This document shows, one piece after another, positions 1 to 6,499 of a DNA stretch of 9,625 nucleotides (within the stretch, counting starts at the first letter, position 1; each line of letters opens with the position of its first letter). Position numbers and translations under genes: made by a program. Under the pieces are notes generated by a model. That model did not search any database, had not been told where the DNA came from, and saw only the letters and a list, made by a program, of their open reading frames with translations. This DNA comes from Acetobacteraceae bacterium (GTDB taxonomy: Bacteria > Pseudomonadota > Alphaproteobacteria > Acetobacterales > Acetobacteraceae), in contig JANXRT010000499.1 of the NCBI GenBank assembly GCA_025356735.1, forward strand, positions 1 to 9,625, in the 5' to 3' direction.

Positions 1-875
1 TCGCCCTCGCACGCGGCGTCGACTACATCGGACTCTCCTTCGTGCAGCGCCCGGAGGACGTGGCCGAAGCCCGCGCCATCGCCGCCGGCCGCGCCTGGAT
101 CATGACCAAGATGGAAAAACCGCAGGCGCTGGATAACCTCGATGCCATCCTGGCGCTTTCGGACTGCGTCATGGTGGCGCGCGGCGACCTCGGCGTCGAG
201 CTGCCGCCCGAGGAGGTGCCGCTCGCCCAGAAGCGCATCGTCCGCGCCGCGCGCAACCTCGGCAAGCCGGTGGTGGTGGCGACGCAGATGCTCGAAAGCA
301 TGATCACCTCGCCCTCGCCGACCCGCGCCGAGGCGTCGGATGTCGCGACCGCGGTGTTCGACGGCGCCGACGCGGTGATGCTGTCGGCCGAGACCGCGGC
401 CGGCCAGTACCCTTACGAGGCGGTCAACATGATGGACCGCATCATCGCCCGCGTGGAGCAGGATCCCGGCTGGCGCGACGGCATCGAGGCGACGCGGCCG
501 GCGCCCGAGAGCTCGACCTCCGGCGCCATCGCCACCGCCGCCCGCCAGGTCTGCCACACCATCGGCGCGCGCACGATCGTCGCCTTCACCGCAACCGGGC
601 GCACCGCCTTGCGCATCGCGCGCGAACGGCCGGAGGCACCGGTGCTCGGCCTCACCCCGGACATCGAGACAGCGCGGCGGCTGGCGCTGGTGTGGGGGGT
701 GCACGCCGCGGTCGTGGCGGAGCTGCATTCGATGACCGAGGCGGTCAGCCGTGCCTCGCGCGTGTCGCTGGCCGACGGTTTCGCGGCCCGCGGCGATACC
801 ATAGTGGTGGCCGCGGGGGTGCCGTTCGGCAAATCCGGCAGCACCAACGCGCTGCGCGTCGCGAGGCTTACCTAA
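1..875 (+). CDS. pyk: Pyruvate kinase, C-terminal part (5' end outside window)
   Basis: This is the last 290 or so residues of pyruvate kinase, which converts phosphoenolpyruvate and ADP to pyruvate and ATP in the cytoplasm as the last step of lower glycolysis. The frame is open from base 3, so the gene is cut by the window edge; family members are usually about 470-480 residues. Visible motifs are DYIGLSF, the block around IMTKMEKP (in the family, a lysine and glutamate of this region serve catalysis and metal binding), MVARGDLGVE, VVVATQMLESM, and PTRAEASDVATAVFDGADAV followed by MLSAETAAGQYP. The C-terminal regulatory alpha/beta domain follows from about base 480 and ends in VPFGKSGSTNALRVA, as in related enzymes. 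The frame is intact to a TAA stop. No clear intrinsic terminator follows, so read-through into the DUF2189 gene 125 bp downstream is possible. Confidence 0.97.
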   Translation, partial: ALARGVDYIGLSFVQRPEDVAEARAIAAGRAWIMTKMEKPQALDNLDAILALSDCVMVARGDLGVELPPEEVPLAQKRIVRAARNLGKPVVVATQMLESMITSPSPTRAEASDVATAVFDGADAVMLSAETAAGQYPYEAVNMMDRIIARVEQDPGWRDGIEATRPAPESSTSGAIATAARQVCHTIGARTIVAFTATGRTALRIARERPEAPVLGLTPDIETARRLALVWGVHAAVVAELHSMTEAVSRASRVSLADGFAARGDTIVVAAGVPFGKSGSTNALRVARLT

Positions 876-971
876 GCGCCCAAGATCCGGCTATGCTGAC
901 GGTGACGGGGTGGCGTTTCGATCTGCCCAGGCGTCTTGTCGGCGAGCGGCCTCGGCTGTCGATCCGCCAAA

Positions 972-994
972 CCCGAACAAGAAATTCGGGAGGA
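972..994 (+). promoter_or_regulatory. Hairpin overlapping the ribosome binding site of the DUF2189 gene
   Basis: CCCGAA (972-977) and TTCGGG (985-990) form a perfect 6-bp stem with a 7-nt loop. The Shine-Dalgarno sequence GGGAGGA (988-994) sits 6 nt before the ATG at 1001, and its first three bases lie in the stem. The site supports 1001 as the start. The hairpin could limit ribosome access, but a 6-bp stem is not rare in GC-rich DNA, so any regulatory role is inference. Confidence 0.35.
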
Positions 995-1000
995 TGGGAC

Positions 1001-1858
1001 ATGGAAATTCAAAGCATCCCGGCTTGGCTGTGGGGCCGGTTCAACGGCGCCGCTCTGAATGTCGGGGCCGCCTCGCCACAGGAATACTGGCAGCACCCCG
1101 ACGCCGCAGCGCCCACGATCATCCGGCGCATCGGGTTCGGCGACCTCGGCACGGCGTTGCGCCGGGGTGCGGCCGACTTCGCCGCCAACCGCACCGACGT
1201 GCTTTTCCTGTGCCTGTTCTACCCGGTGGTCGGCCTGGTGCTCGGCCGCGTCGCCGCCGGCTACAACATGATCCCGCTGCTGTTCCCGCTGGTCTCCGGC
1301 TTCGCGCTGGTCGGCCCGATCGCTGCCATCGGCCTTAACGAGATGAGCCGGCGGCGCGAGATGGGCGCCCAAACCGGCTGGACCGACGCCTTCGCCGTGC
1401 TGCGCGCGCCCTCCATCGGCGCCATCGCGATGCTTTGCGCGGTTTTGCTGTGCCTGTTCCTGGCCTGGCTGTGGGCGGCCAGCGCGATCTACGACGCGAC
1501 CCTCGGCCCGCTGCCGCCGATTTCGATGACGGCCTTCGCGCAGGACGTACTGACCACCCACGCCGGCCACGTCATGATCGGCGTCGGCATGCTCGCCGGC
1601 TTCTGGTTCGCCGTCGCCGCGCTGGCGATCAGCGTCGTGTCGTTCCCGCTGCTGCTCGACCGCGACGTGAGCTTCCTGGACGCGGTCACGACCTCGCTGC
1701 GCGCGTTGCTGGCCAACCCTGGTCCGCTCGCCGCCTGGGGCCTGATCGTCGCCGTCGGCCTTGTGCTCGGGTCGTTGCCCTTGTTCCTTGGCCTCATCGT
1801 GGTGATGCCGGTGCTTGGCCATGCGACGTGGCATCTGTATCGGAAGCTGATACAGTAG
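1001..1858 (+). CDS. DUF2189 domain integral membrane protein
   Basis: A 285-residue inner-membrane protein that matches my recollection of the DUF2189 family, whose function is unknown. About five hydrophobic segments are visible, near residues 66-85, 92-113, 137-162, 190-216 and 242-274. Features typical of the family are the block GFALVGPIAAIGLNEMSRR (residues 100-118), SFPLLLDRD in the fourth segment region, and the C-terminal PVLGHATWHLYRK (270-282). The start at 1001 is chosen because GGGAGGA lies 6 nt upstream and the residues before it in the open frame are low-complexity Arg/Gly-rich. It lies 125 bp after pyk and 66 bp before the glycosyltransferase on the same strand. It probably makes a multi-pass membrane domain, but no catalytic residues can be named. 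Family assignment is fairly sure; function is not known. Confidence 0.88.
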   Translation: MEIQSIPAWLWGRFNGAALNVGAASPQEYWQHPDAAAPTIIRRIGFGDLGTALRRGAADFAANRTDVLFLCLFYPVVGLVLGRVAAGYNMIPLLFPLVSGFALVGPIAAIGLNEMSRRREMGAQTGWTDAFAVLRAPSIGAIAMLCAVLLCLFLAWLWAASAIYDATLGPLPPISMTAFAQDVLTTHAGHVMIGVGMLAGFWFAVAALAISVVSFPLLLDRDVSFLDAVTTSLRALLANPGPLAAWGLIVAVGLVLGSLPLFLGLIVVMPVLGHATWHLYRKLIQ

Positions 1859-1884
1859 CGGCGGAAACCACCACGCGGCGACGA

Positions 1885-1927
1885 TCGCGGCGGCCCGTTG
1901 GACCTGCCGCCGCGAAAGGATGTGATG
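1885..1927 (+). promoter_or_regulatory. GC-only hairpin plus ribosome binding site deciding the glycosyltransferase start
   Basis: TCGCGGCGG (1885-1893) pairs perfectly with CCGCCGCGA (1907-1915), a 9-bp stem around a 13-nt loop. The ribosome binding site AAAGGA (1915-1920) begins at the base of the stem and is 4 nt from the ATG at 1925. The upstream in-frame TTG (1898) lies inside the loop, and the GTG at 1922 is too close to the site, so 1925 is preferred as the start. The stem could affect translation or be a transcription pause or attenuation structure; this is inference. Confidence 0.4.
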
Positions 1928-2926
1928 ACCAAGGAAAGCCTCGGGATCGCCGTGATAATCCCGCTCTACGACGGCGCCGCGTTCATCGAGCAGGCACTGC
2001 GCAGCGTGTTCCGCCAGACCCTGCCGGCAACCGAGATCGTCGTCGTCGACGACGGCTCGACCGATGACGGGCCGGCGATCGTCGAACGCCTCGCCGCTTC
2101 CCACCCGATAACGCTGCTGCGCCAGGCCAACCGCGGCCAGTCCGCGGCCCGCAACCATGGGGTCGCGCAATCGCGCGCGCCGATCATCGCGCTGCTCGAC
2201 CAGGATGACGTCTGGTACGACGATCACCTCGAACGCCTGGCCGGGCCGTTCTCGAAACCGGCATCGATCGAGCTCGGCTGGACCTACAGCAACCTTGACG
2301 AGATCGACCGCGCCGGCGGCCTGGTGTCGCGTGACGTGCTGGACCTGACCGGCAGCCGCCACCCCAAGCGCAACCTGAAACATTGCCTCGCCTCCGACAT
2401 GTTCGTGCTGCCGACCGCCACGCTGCTGTCGCGCGCCGCCTTCACGGCCGTTGGCGGCTTCGACGAAAGCCTGTCCGGCTTCGAGGACGACGATCTGTTC
2501 CTCCGCCTGTTCCGGGCCGGCTACGACAACATCTACATCCCGACCGCTCTCGGCCAGTGGCGGATGCACTCGCAAAGCGGCTCGTTCTCGTGGCGGATGT
2601 CGATCAGCCGGATGACCTACATGCGCAAGCTGGTGGCGTCGTTCCCCAACGATCCGGCGCGGGAGCTGTTCTACGTCCGCGACCTGATTGCGCCCCGCTT
2701 CATGCCCTGGTTGGTGCGCGAATACCGGCTGGCCGTGCAGGACGGCGACACCGGGCGCATCGATACGGCGTGCCAGGACCTGGGCTATGCCAGCCGGCTT
2801 AGCCGTTGGCGGATACGGTGGATCGTGGCCTTGCTGCTGCCGGTTCTCCGGCTGCACTGGCTGACACGCCACCTGCTGCCGATGCAGGTCCTGCTGCGGC
2901 CGGTGGCGCGGCGGGTTCTGCGGTGA
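1925..2926 (+). CDS. Family 2 glycosyltransferase
   Basis: A 333-residue protein with an N-terminal GT-A fold domain of glycosyltransferase family 2, which transfers a sugar from a nucleotide-sugar donor to an acceptor. Visible motifs are IPLYDGAAFIEQAL (residues 12-25), the nucleotide-binding VVDDGSTDDG (40-49), ANRGQSAARNHG (68-79), the metal-binding DXD-type motif LLDQDDVW (90-97), and GGFDESLSGFEDDDLFLRL (177-195), whose acidic pair is the usual position of the catalytic base. The C-terminal 100 residues are basic and end in a moderately hydrophobic, Arg-rich stretch (about 297-333) that may sit on the membrane surface. No polysaccharide or lipopolysaccharide genes are adjacent, so donor and acceptor cannot be named. 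The start at 1925 has AAAGGA 4 nt upstream. A structured element begins 6 nt after the stop codon. Confidence 0.93.
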   Translation: MTKESLGIAVIIPLYDGAAFIEQALRSVFRQTLPATEIVVVDDGSTDDGPAIVERLAASHPITLLRQANRGQSAARNHGVAQSRAPIIALLDQDDVWYDDHLERLAGPFSKPASIELGWTYSNLDEIDRAGGLVSRDVLDLTGSRHPKRNLKHCLASDMFVLPTATLLSRAAFTAVGGFDESLSGFEDDDLFLRLFRAGYDNIYIPTALGQWRMHSQSGSFSWRMSISRMTYMRKLVASFPNDPARELFYVRDLIAPRFMPWLVREYRLAVQDGDTGRIDTACQDLGYASRLSRWRIRWIVALLLPVLRLHWLTRHLLPMQVLLRPVARRVLR

Positions 2927-2932
2927 AGCAGG

Positions 2933-3036
2933 AAGCATGGGGCTCTGCCCCAAACCCCGCCCGGGAGCGCATCCTTTAAGTATAGGGGTTCAAAGGGGCG
3001 ACGGCCCCTTTGCGGGTTTGGGCGGAGCCCATGCTT
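2933..3036. repeat. Long imperfect inverted repeat with nested hairpins (REP-like candidate)
   Basis: This 104-bp intergenic element has a left arm at 2933-2960 and a right arm at 3012-3036. The reverse complement of the right arm matches the left arm at 24 of 25 positions, with three single-base bulges in the left arm; both arms begin AAGCATGGG from the outside. The lone mismatch would be a G-U wobble in RNA. Smaller hairpins lie inside: GGGGC-TCT-GCCCC (2939-2951), a perfect 9-bp stem CAAAGGGGC/GCCCCTTTG with a GACG loop (2991-3012), and a possible AACCCC (2953-2958) with GGGGTT (2985-2990). The last two compete with the long outer stem. No T-run follows on either strand, so it is not a classic intrinsic terminator. 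It resembles the dispersed palindromic repeats found between genes in many GC-rich genomes, but only one copy is in this window. Confidence 0.75.
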
Positions 3037-3077
3037 GGCTGCCCACGGCATTCAGCATCAACCACTGGGAGTACGAC

Positions 3078-3494
3078 ATGGACCACGACGCCGCCCGCGC
3101 TGCCTTCGAAAACGCTCTTGCCACCCACTCGCCAGGGTTCGGCACGTTCTTTCTAGCCCGCCTGCTCGACCTCGATATCTCCTACGGCGAGGACACCTGC
3201 ACGGTACGGATGCCGGTGCTGGACTTCATGTACAACCCGCAGGGGTCGCTGCATGGCGGGCTGATCGCGACCGTCATGGATATCTCCATGGGCCACCTGC
3301 TGACCCACGCGGTCGGCGCCGGCATGACGCTGGAGATGCGCACGCAGTTCCTGCGTCCCGCCCGCACCGGCACCATCCGCGCCGAGGGCCGGTTCCTCAA
3401 GAAGGGCCGCAGCATCAACTTCCTGGAAAGCCGCCTGTTTGACGCCGAGGGCCGCGACATGGCCGTCGCCAGCTCGACCTGGCAGTTGCTGTAG
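3078..3494 (+). CDS. PaaI-like hotdog-fold acyl-CoA thioesterase
   Basis: A 138-residue single-domain hotdog protein of the PaaI/YdiI thioesterase type, which hydrolyses acyl- or aryl-CoA esters to the free acid and CoA in the cytoplasm. The diagnostic block is MYNPQGSLHGGLIATVMDIS (residues 51-70): Asn53 with the HGG motif (59-61) and Asp68 are at the positions where this family carries its active-site and subunit-interface residues. The later strand TLEMRTQFLRPARTGTIRAEGRFLKKGRSINFLE (84-117) is also typical. The start at 3078 is preferred because GGGAG (3067-3071) lies 6 nt upstream; the longer open frame to 2937 only translates the palindromic element. Substrate cannot be told from sequence. 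It ends 3 bp from the stop of the convergent J-domain gene. Confidence 0.92.
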   Translation: MDHDAARAAFENALATHSPGFGTFFLARLLDLDISYGEDTCTVRMPVLDFMYNPQGSLHGGLIATVMDISMGHLLTHAVGAGMTLEMRTQFLRPARTGTIRAEGRFLKKGRSINFLESRLFDAEGRDMAVASSTWQLL

Positions 3495-3497
3495 CCG

Positions 3498-3968
3498 CTA
3501 CTTCCGCTTCCCAAGCAGCACGTCGCGTGCCTGGTTGACGCGCGCCGCCAGCCAGTCCGATCCGCCGCTGTCGGGGTGGGCGGTGCGCATCAGTCGAAGA
3601 TGAGCCTCACGGATTTCGGCCGTCGTGGCGCCGGGCTTGAGGCCGAGCACCTGCATTGCTTCCTCGGTGCTCATCCAGCCTGATTTTCCACGCGGCGGCG
3701 GTGGCGTGCCCGCCTGGCCGGTGCCAAGGAACGGCGTCTGGCTGGCGCGCAGCTTGCCCCACAGCATCGGCCCGATCACCATCAGTCCGGTCATCGCGAT
3801 ACCGCCCCGGCCGGTGAGGAAAAGGATCACCATCGCCGTGAGGCCGCCTAGTATGCCAACCCAGGTCGCGAACGATTTTATGGTGGTGATGTTCGCGCGC
3901 TCGAACGCCCGCATGCCTCCCATCAGCAGGAACACCGCACCCAGCGCCAATGCGATCCAGATCAGCAC
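3498..3968 (-). CDS. Membrane-anchored J-domain protein (DnaJ-like, Tim14/TimB-type architecture)
   Basis: A 156-residue protein with hydrophobic segments near residues 2-18, 34-52 and about 55-70, a Pro/Gly-rich linker (78-96), and a short C-terminal J domain (about 99-156). The J domain carries EEAMQVLGLKPGATTAEIREA, then HLRLMRTAHPDSGG with the invariant HPD at 131-133, which in J proteins stimulates the ATPase of an Hsp70 partner such as DnaK. It lacks the zinc-finger and substrate-binding domains of DnaJ itself. An N-terminal membrane anchor followed by a terminal J domain is the layout of mitochondrial Tim14/Pam18 and its alphaproteobacterial relatives. The start is a GTG whose first base is the last base of the maeB stop (TAGTG on the minus strand), which implies translational coupling. 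The recognisable ribosome site is weak (GGA inside maeB). The partner and the client process are not known from sequence. Confidence 0.88.
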   Translation of the reverse strand: MLIWIALALGAVFLLMGGMRAFERANITTIKSFATWVGILGGLTAMVILFLTGRGGIAMTGLMVIGPMLWGKLRASQTPFLGTGQAGTPPPPRGKSGWMSTEEAMQVLGLKPGATTAEIREAHLRLMRTAHPDSGGSDWLAARVNQARDVLLGKRK

Positions 3969-6277
3969 TACAGGTCCAATGAAACCAGGGTGGCGGCATG
4001 AGCCGGCCTGGCGCCGGCGGCCTGCGCCGAAAGCGCGCTGAGGTTGACGATGCCGCGTGCGGTCACGCTCGGCACCAGCACGTGGATTGGCTTGCTCATG
4101 CCGAGCAGCATCGGCCCGACCGGCAGCCCGTCGGCCGCGGCCTTCAACAGGTTGTAGGAGATGTTGGCCGCGTCCATGGTCGGCATGATCAGCAGGTTGG
4201 CGGTGCCCGTCAGCCGGCTGTCGGGCACCGCGCGGTCGCGGATGACCTCCGACAGCGCCATGTCGGCATGCATCTCGCCGTCGATCTCCAGGTCAGGATC
4301 GCGCGCACGGATCATCGCCAGGGCGCGGCGCATCTTGCGCGCGCTGTCGCTGTCGCTGGCGCCGAATGCCGAGTGCGACAGCAAAGCGGCCTTCGGCACG
4401 ATGCCGAAATCGCGCACCGCGTCGGCGCCGAGCAGGGTCATCTCGGTGATCTGCTCGGCGGTCGGATCGACCACCATGTGGGTGTCGGCGATGAACAGCG
4501 CGCCCGATTGCAGGATCAGGCAGGACAGCGCGAAGACGCGATCGACATCCGCGCGGCGCGGGATGATCGGCAGGATATACTGTATCTGGCGCCACCAGTT
4601 GCCGGTCCCGCCGACGATGGCCGCATCCGCCATGCCGGCATGCAGCAGCATCGCGGCGGCCACCGAGCTTCGCGTCCGCACCCGCCGCGCGGCGGCATCG
4701 GGGGGCGCGCCGCGGCGTCCGGCCAGGCGCTGGTAGTCGGCGACCAGCGGCCCGAACACCGCGTCGTCAGTCTCGGGATCGAGCACGCGGACGCTTTCGT
4801 GCAGATCCATGCGCAGGCCCATATCGCGCACCCGCCGCTCAATCACCGCGCGGCGGCCGATCAGGATCGGTTCGGCGATGCCATCATCGACGAGGGTCTG
4901 CACCGCGCGCAGCACCCGCTCGTCCTCGCCCTCGCCATAGACGATGCGCTTGGGCGACGCCTTCGCGGCCTCGAACACCGGCCGCATCAGCTGGCCGGAG
5001 CGGAACACGAAGCGTTCGAGGTCGCGCCGGTAGGCGTCGAAATCCGTGATCGGCCGGCGCGCGACGCCGGTCGCCATCGCGGCGCGGGCCACCGCCGGCG
5101 CGATCTCCAGGATCAGCCGCGGGTCGAACGGCTTCGGGATGATGTAGTCCGGTCCGAACACCGGCGCGCTGCCGCCGTACGCCGCGGCCACCACCTCGCT
5201 CGCCTCGACCCGCGCCAGGCCGGCGATCGCCTCCACCGCGGCGATCTTCATCGCCTCGTTGATGGTGCTGGCGACGGCGTCGAGCGCGCCGCGGAAGATG
5301 AACGGGAAGCAAAGCACATTGTTGACCTGGTTCGGGTAGTCGCTGCGGCCGGTGGCGATGATCGCGTCGGGCCTCGCCGCGCGCACCGCCTCGGGCAGGA
5401 TTTCGGGTTCCGGGTTGGCCAGCGCAAGGATGATCGGCCGATCTGCGAACAAACCGAGCCACTCGGCCTTGAGCACGCGCGGCGCCGACAGGCCGAGGAA
5501 CAGGTCGGTGCCCGGCAACGCGTCCTTCAGCGTGCGGGCGTCGGTGGCCCAGGCGTATCGCTTGTGCGTTTCGTTCAAATTGACGCGCCCGGCATGGATC
5601 ACGCCATCGACATCGGTCATCGTGACATGTTCCGCCGGCAAGCCCATCGAGACCAGCAGATCGACGCAGGCCAGCGCCGCGGCCCCGGCGCCCGACGTCA
5701 CCAGCTTGATGTCGGAAAGCCTCTTGCCCTGAACCAGCAGCCCGTTCAGCACCGCCGCGGCGACCGTGATCGCGGTGCCGTGCTGGTCGTCATGGAACAC
5801 CGGGATGTTCATCCGCGCGCGCAACTCGGCCTCAATGGCGAAGCATTCCGGCGCCTTGATGTCCTCGAGGTTGATCGCCCCGAAGGTCGGCTCCAGCGCC
5901 GCCACCACGTCGCAGAACAGCTTCGGATCGGCCGCATCGACCTCGATGTCGAACACGTCGATCCCGGCAAACTTCTTGAACAGGACGGCCTTGCCCTCCA
6001 TCACCGGCTTCCCGGCCAACGCGCCGATGTTGCCGAGGCCGAGCACCGCCGTTCCGTTGGAGATCACCGCGACCAGGTTGCCCCGCGCTGTCAGGTCGTA
6101 GGCGGCCTGCGGATCGGCGACGATCGCCTCGCAGGCGGCGGCGACCCCCGGCGAGTAGGCCAGCGCCAGGTCGCGCTGCGTCGCCATCCGCTTGGTGGGT
6201 TCGATCGCCAGTTTTCCGGGTCGCGGATAACGGTGGTAGTCGAGTGCCGCCTTACGGAAATCGTCGTCCATCGGCAT
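3968..6277 (-). CDS. maeB: MaeB-type malic enzyme fused to a phosphotransacetylase-like domain
   Basis: A 769-residue protein that oxidatively decarboxylates malate to pyruvate and CO2, usually with NADP in this subfamily, feeding gluconeogenesis and NADPH supply. Residues 1 to about 430 are the malic enzyme part: AYSPGVA with Tyr41, EGKAVLFKKFAGIDVFDIE with the likely catalytic Lys96, NLEDIKAPECF (136-146) and VFHDDQHGTA (160-169) for metal binding, the nucleotide-binding TSGAGAAAL (194-202), and LALANPEPE and YPNQVNNVL. Residues from about 440 are phosphotransacetylase-like, with PKRIVYGEGEDERVLRA, GTGNWWRQIQY, GTANLLIMPTMDAANISYNL and LLGMSKPIHVL. In MaeB this domain is regulatory, sensing acetyl-CoA, rather than a working transacetylase. 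The start at 6277 has ACGGAA about 5 nt upstream; ATG 6271 is the alternative, and the further extension to a TTG at 6349 lacks family similarity. It lies 97 bp downstream of tRNA-Leu on the same strand. Confidence 0.97.
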   Translation of the reverse strand: MPMDDDFRKAALDYHRYPRPGKLAIEPTKRMATQRDLALAYSPGVAAACEAIVADPQAAYDLTARGNLVAVISNGTAVLGLGNIGALAGKPVMEGKAVLFKKFAGIDVFDIEVDAADPKLFCDVVAALEPTFGAINLEDIKAPECFAIEAELRARMNIPVFHDDQHGTAITVAAAVLNGLLVQGKRLSDIKLVTSGAGAAALACVDLLVSMGLPAEHVTMTDVDGVIHAGRVNLNETHKRYAWATDARTLKDALPGTDLFLGLSAPRVLKAEWLGLFADRPIILALANPEPEILPEAVRAARPDAIIATGRSDYPNQVNNVLCFPFIFRGALDAVASTINEAMKIAAVEAIAGLARVEASEVVAAAYGGSAPVFGPDYIIPKPFDPRLILEIAPAVARAAMATGVARRPITDFDAYRRDLERFVFRSGQLMRPVFEAAKASPKRIVYGEGEDERVLRAVQTLVDDGIAEPILIGRRAVIERRVRDMGLRMDLHESVRVLDPETDDAVFGPLVADYQRLAGRRGAPPDAAARRVRTRSSVAAAMLLHAGMADAAIVGGTGNWWRQIQYILPIIPRRADVDRVFALSCLILQSGALFIADTHMVVDPTAEQITEMTLLGADAVRDFGIVPKAALLSHSAFGASDSDSARKMRRALAMIRARDPDLEIDGEMHADMALSEVIRDRAVPDSRLTGTANLLIMPTMDAANISYNLLKAAADGLPVGPMLLGMSKPIHVLVPSVTARGIVNLSALSAQAAGARPAHAATLVSLDL

Positions 6278-6373
6278 CTGTTTTCCGTCCCCTGGCCTGA
6301 TGGCCCCAAGCCTGGCGACGAGGATGGGCGGGCGTGCCATTCCTGGCAATATTCAACTATTGGGGGACGGTTA

Positions 6374-6456
6374 TGCGGTCGAGAAGACTCGAACTTCCAA
6401 GGGGTTTCCCCCACAAGCACCTCAAGCTTGCGCGTCTACCATTTCGCCACGACCGC
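6374..6456 (-). tRNA. tRNA-Leu with anticodon GAG
   Basis: Read on the minus strand, the 83-nt gene folds as a class II tRNA. The acceptor stem GCGGTCG/CGACCGC is perfect with discriminator A. The D arm includes GGCGAAATGGTAGACGC. The anticodon stem CAAGC/GCTTG is perfect around the loop TTGAGGT, giving anticodon GAG, which reads leucine codons CUC and CUU. The long variable arm has GGGG/CCCC, as expected for leucine tRNA. The T arm has GGAAG/CTTCT around TTCGAGT, with one G-U pair. The 3' CCA is not encoded (TAA follows the discriminator), so it must be added by tRNA nucleotidyltransferase. The gene lies between divergent lipB and co-directional maeB. Confidence 0.96.
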
Positions 6457-6470
6457 ACGGTAGGCGGCGG

Positions 6471-6499
6471 GATATAGCCGAATAGGAATTTCCGATCAA
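6471..6499 (-). promoter_or_regulatory. Probable sigma-70-type promoter of tRNA-Leu
   Basis: On the minus strand TTGATC (6499-6494) and TATATC (6476-6471) are separated by 17 bp, each matching the bacterial consensus at 4 of 6 positions. The -10 box ends 14 bp before the first base of tRNA-Leu, giving a short leader for 5' processing. The -35 box overlaps the first base of the lipB start codon, so this promoter and lipB expression share DNA. A matching plus-strand -10 (TATAGC at 6473-6478) could serve lipB but has no good -35. Confidence 0.45.

Noticed and set aside
692..1000. Extending the DUF2189 protein upstream into pyk
   Set aside because: The extra residues are an out-of-frame reading of pyk and the gap; GGGAGGA supports 1001.
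876..1000. Terminator or riboswitch after pyk
   Set aside because: Only a short hairpin at the next ribosome site was seen; there is no recognisable aptamer or stem with a U-run.
872..2953. A 693-codon minus-strand open frame opposite the DUF2189 and glycosyltransferase genes
   Set aside because: It spans two well-supported genes and their gap, is rich in Arg, Gln, Ala and Gly, and shows no domain motif.
2933..3036. Classic rho-independent terminator
   Set aside because: The stem is strong, but no T-run follows on either strand.
2933..3036. CRISPR array or insertion sequence
   Set aside because: There is one inverted repeat with no repeat-spacer series, no transposase and no clear target-site duplication.
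2937..3077. Extending the thioesterase N-terminus upstream to 2937
   Set aside because: The extension translates the palindromic element, and a good ribosome site supports 3078.
3998..6463. An 821-codon plus-strand open frame opposite maeB
   Set aside because: It is a shadow of maeB: the translation is Arg/His/Gln/Asp-rich with no recognisable domain, and it runs through the tRNA gene. Long antisense frames are expected in GC-rich DNA.
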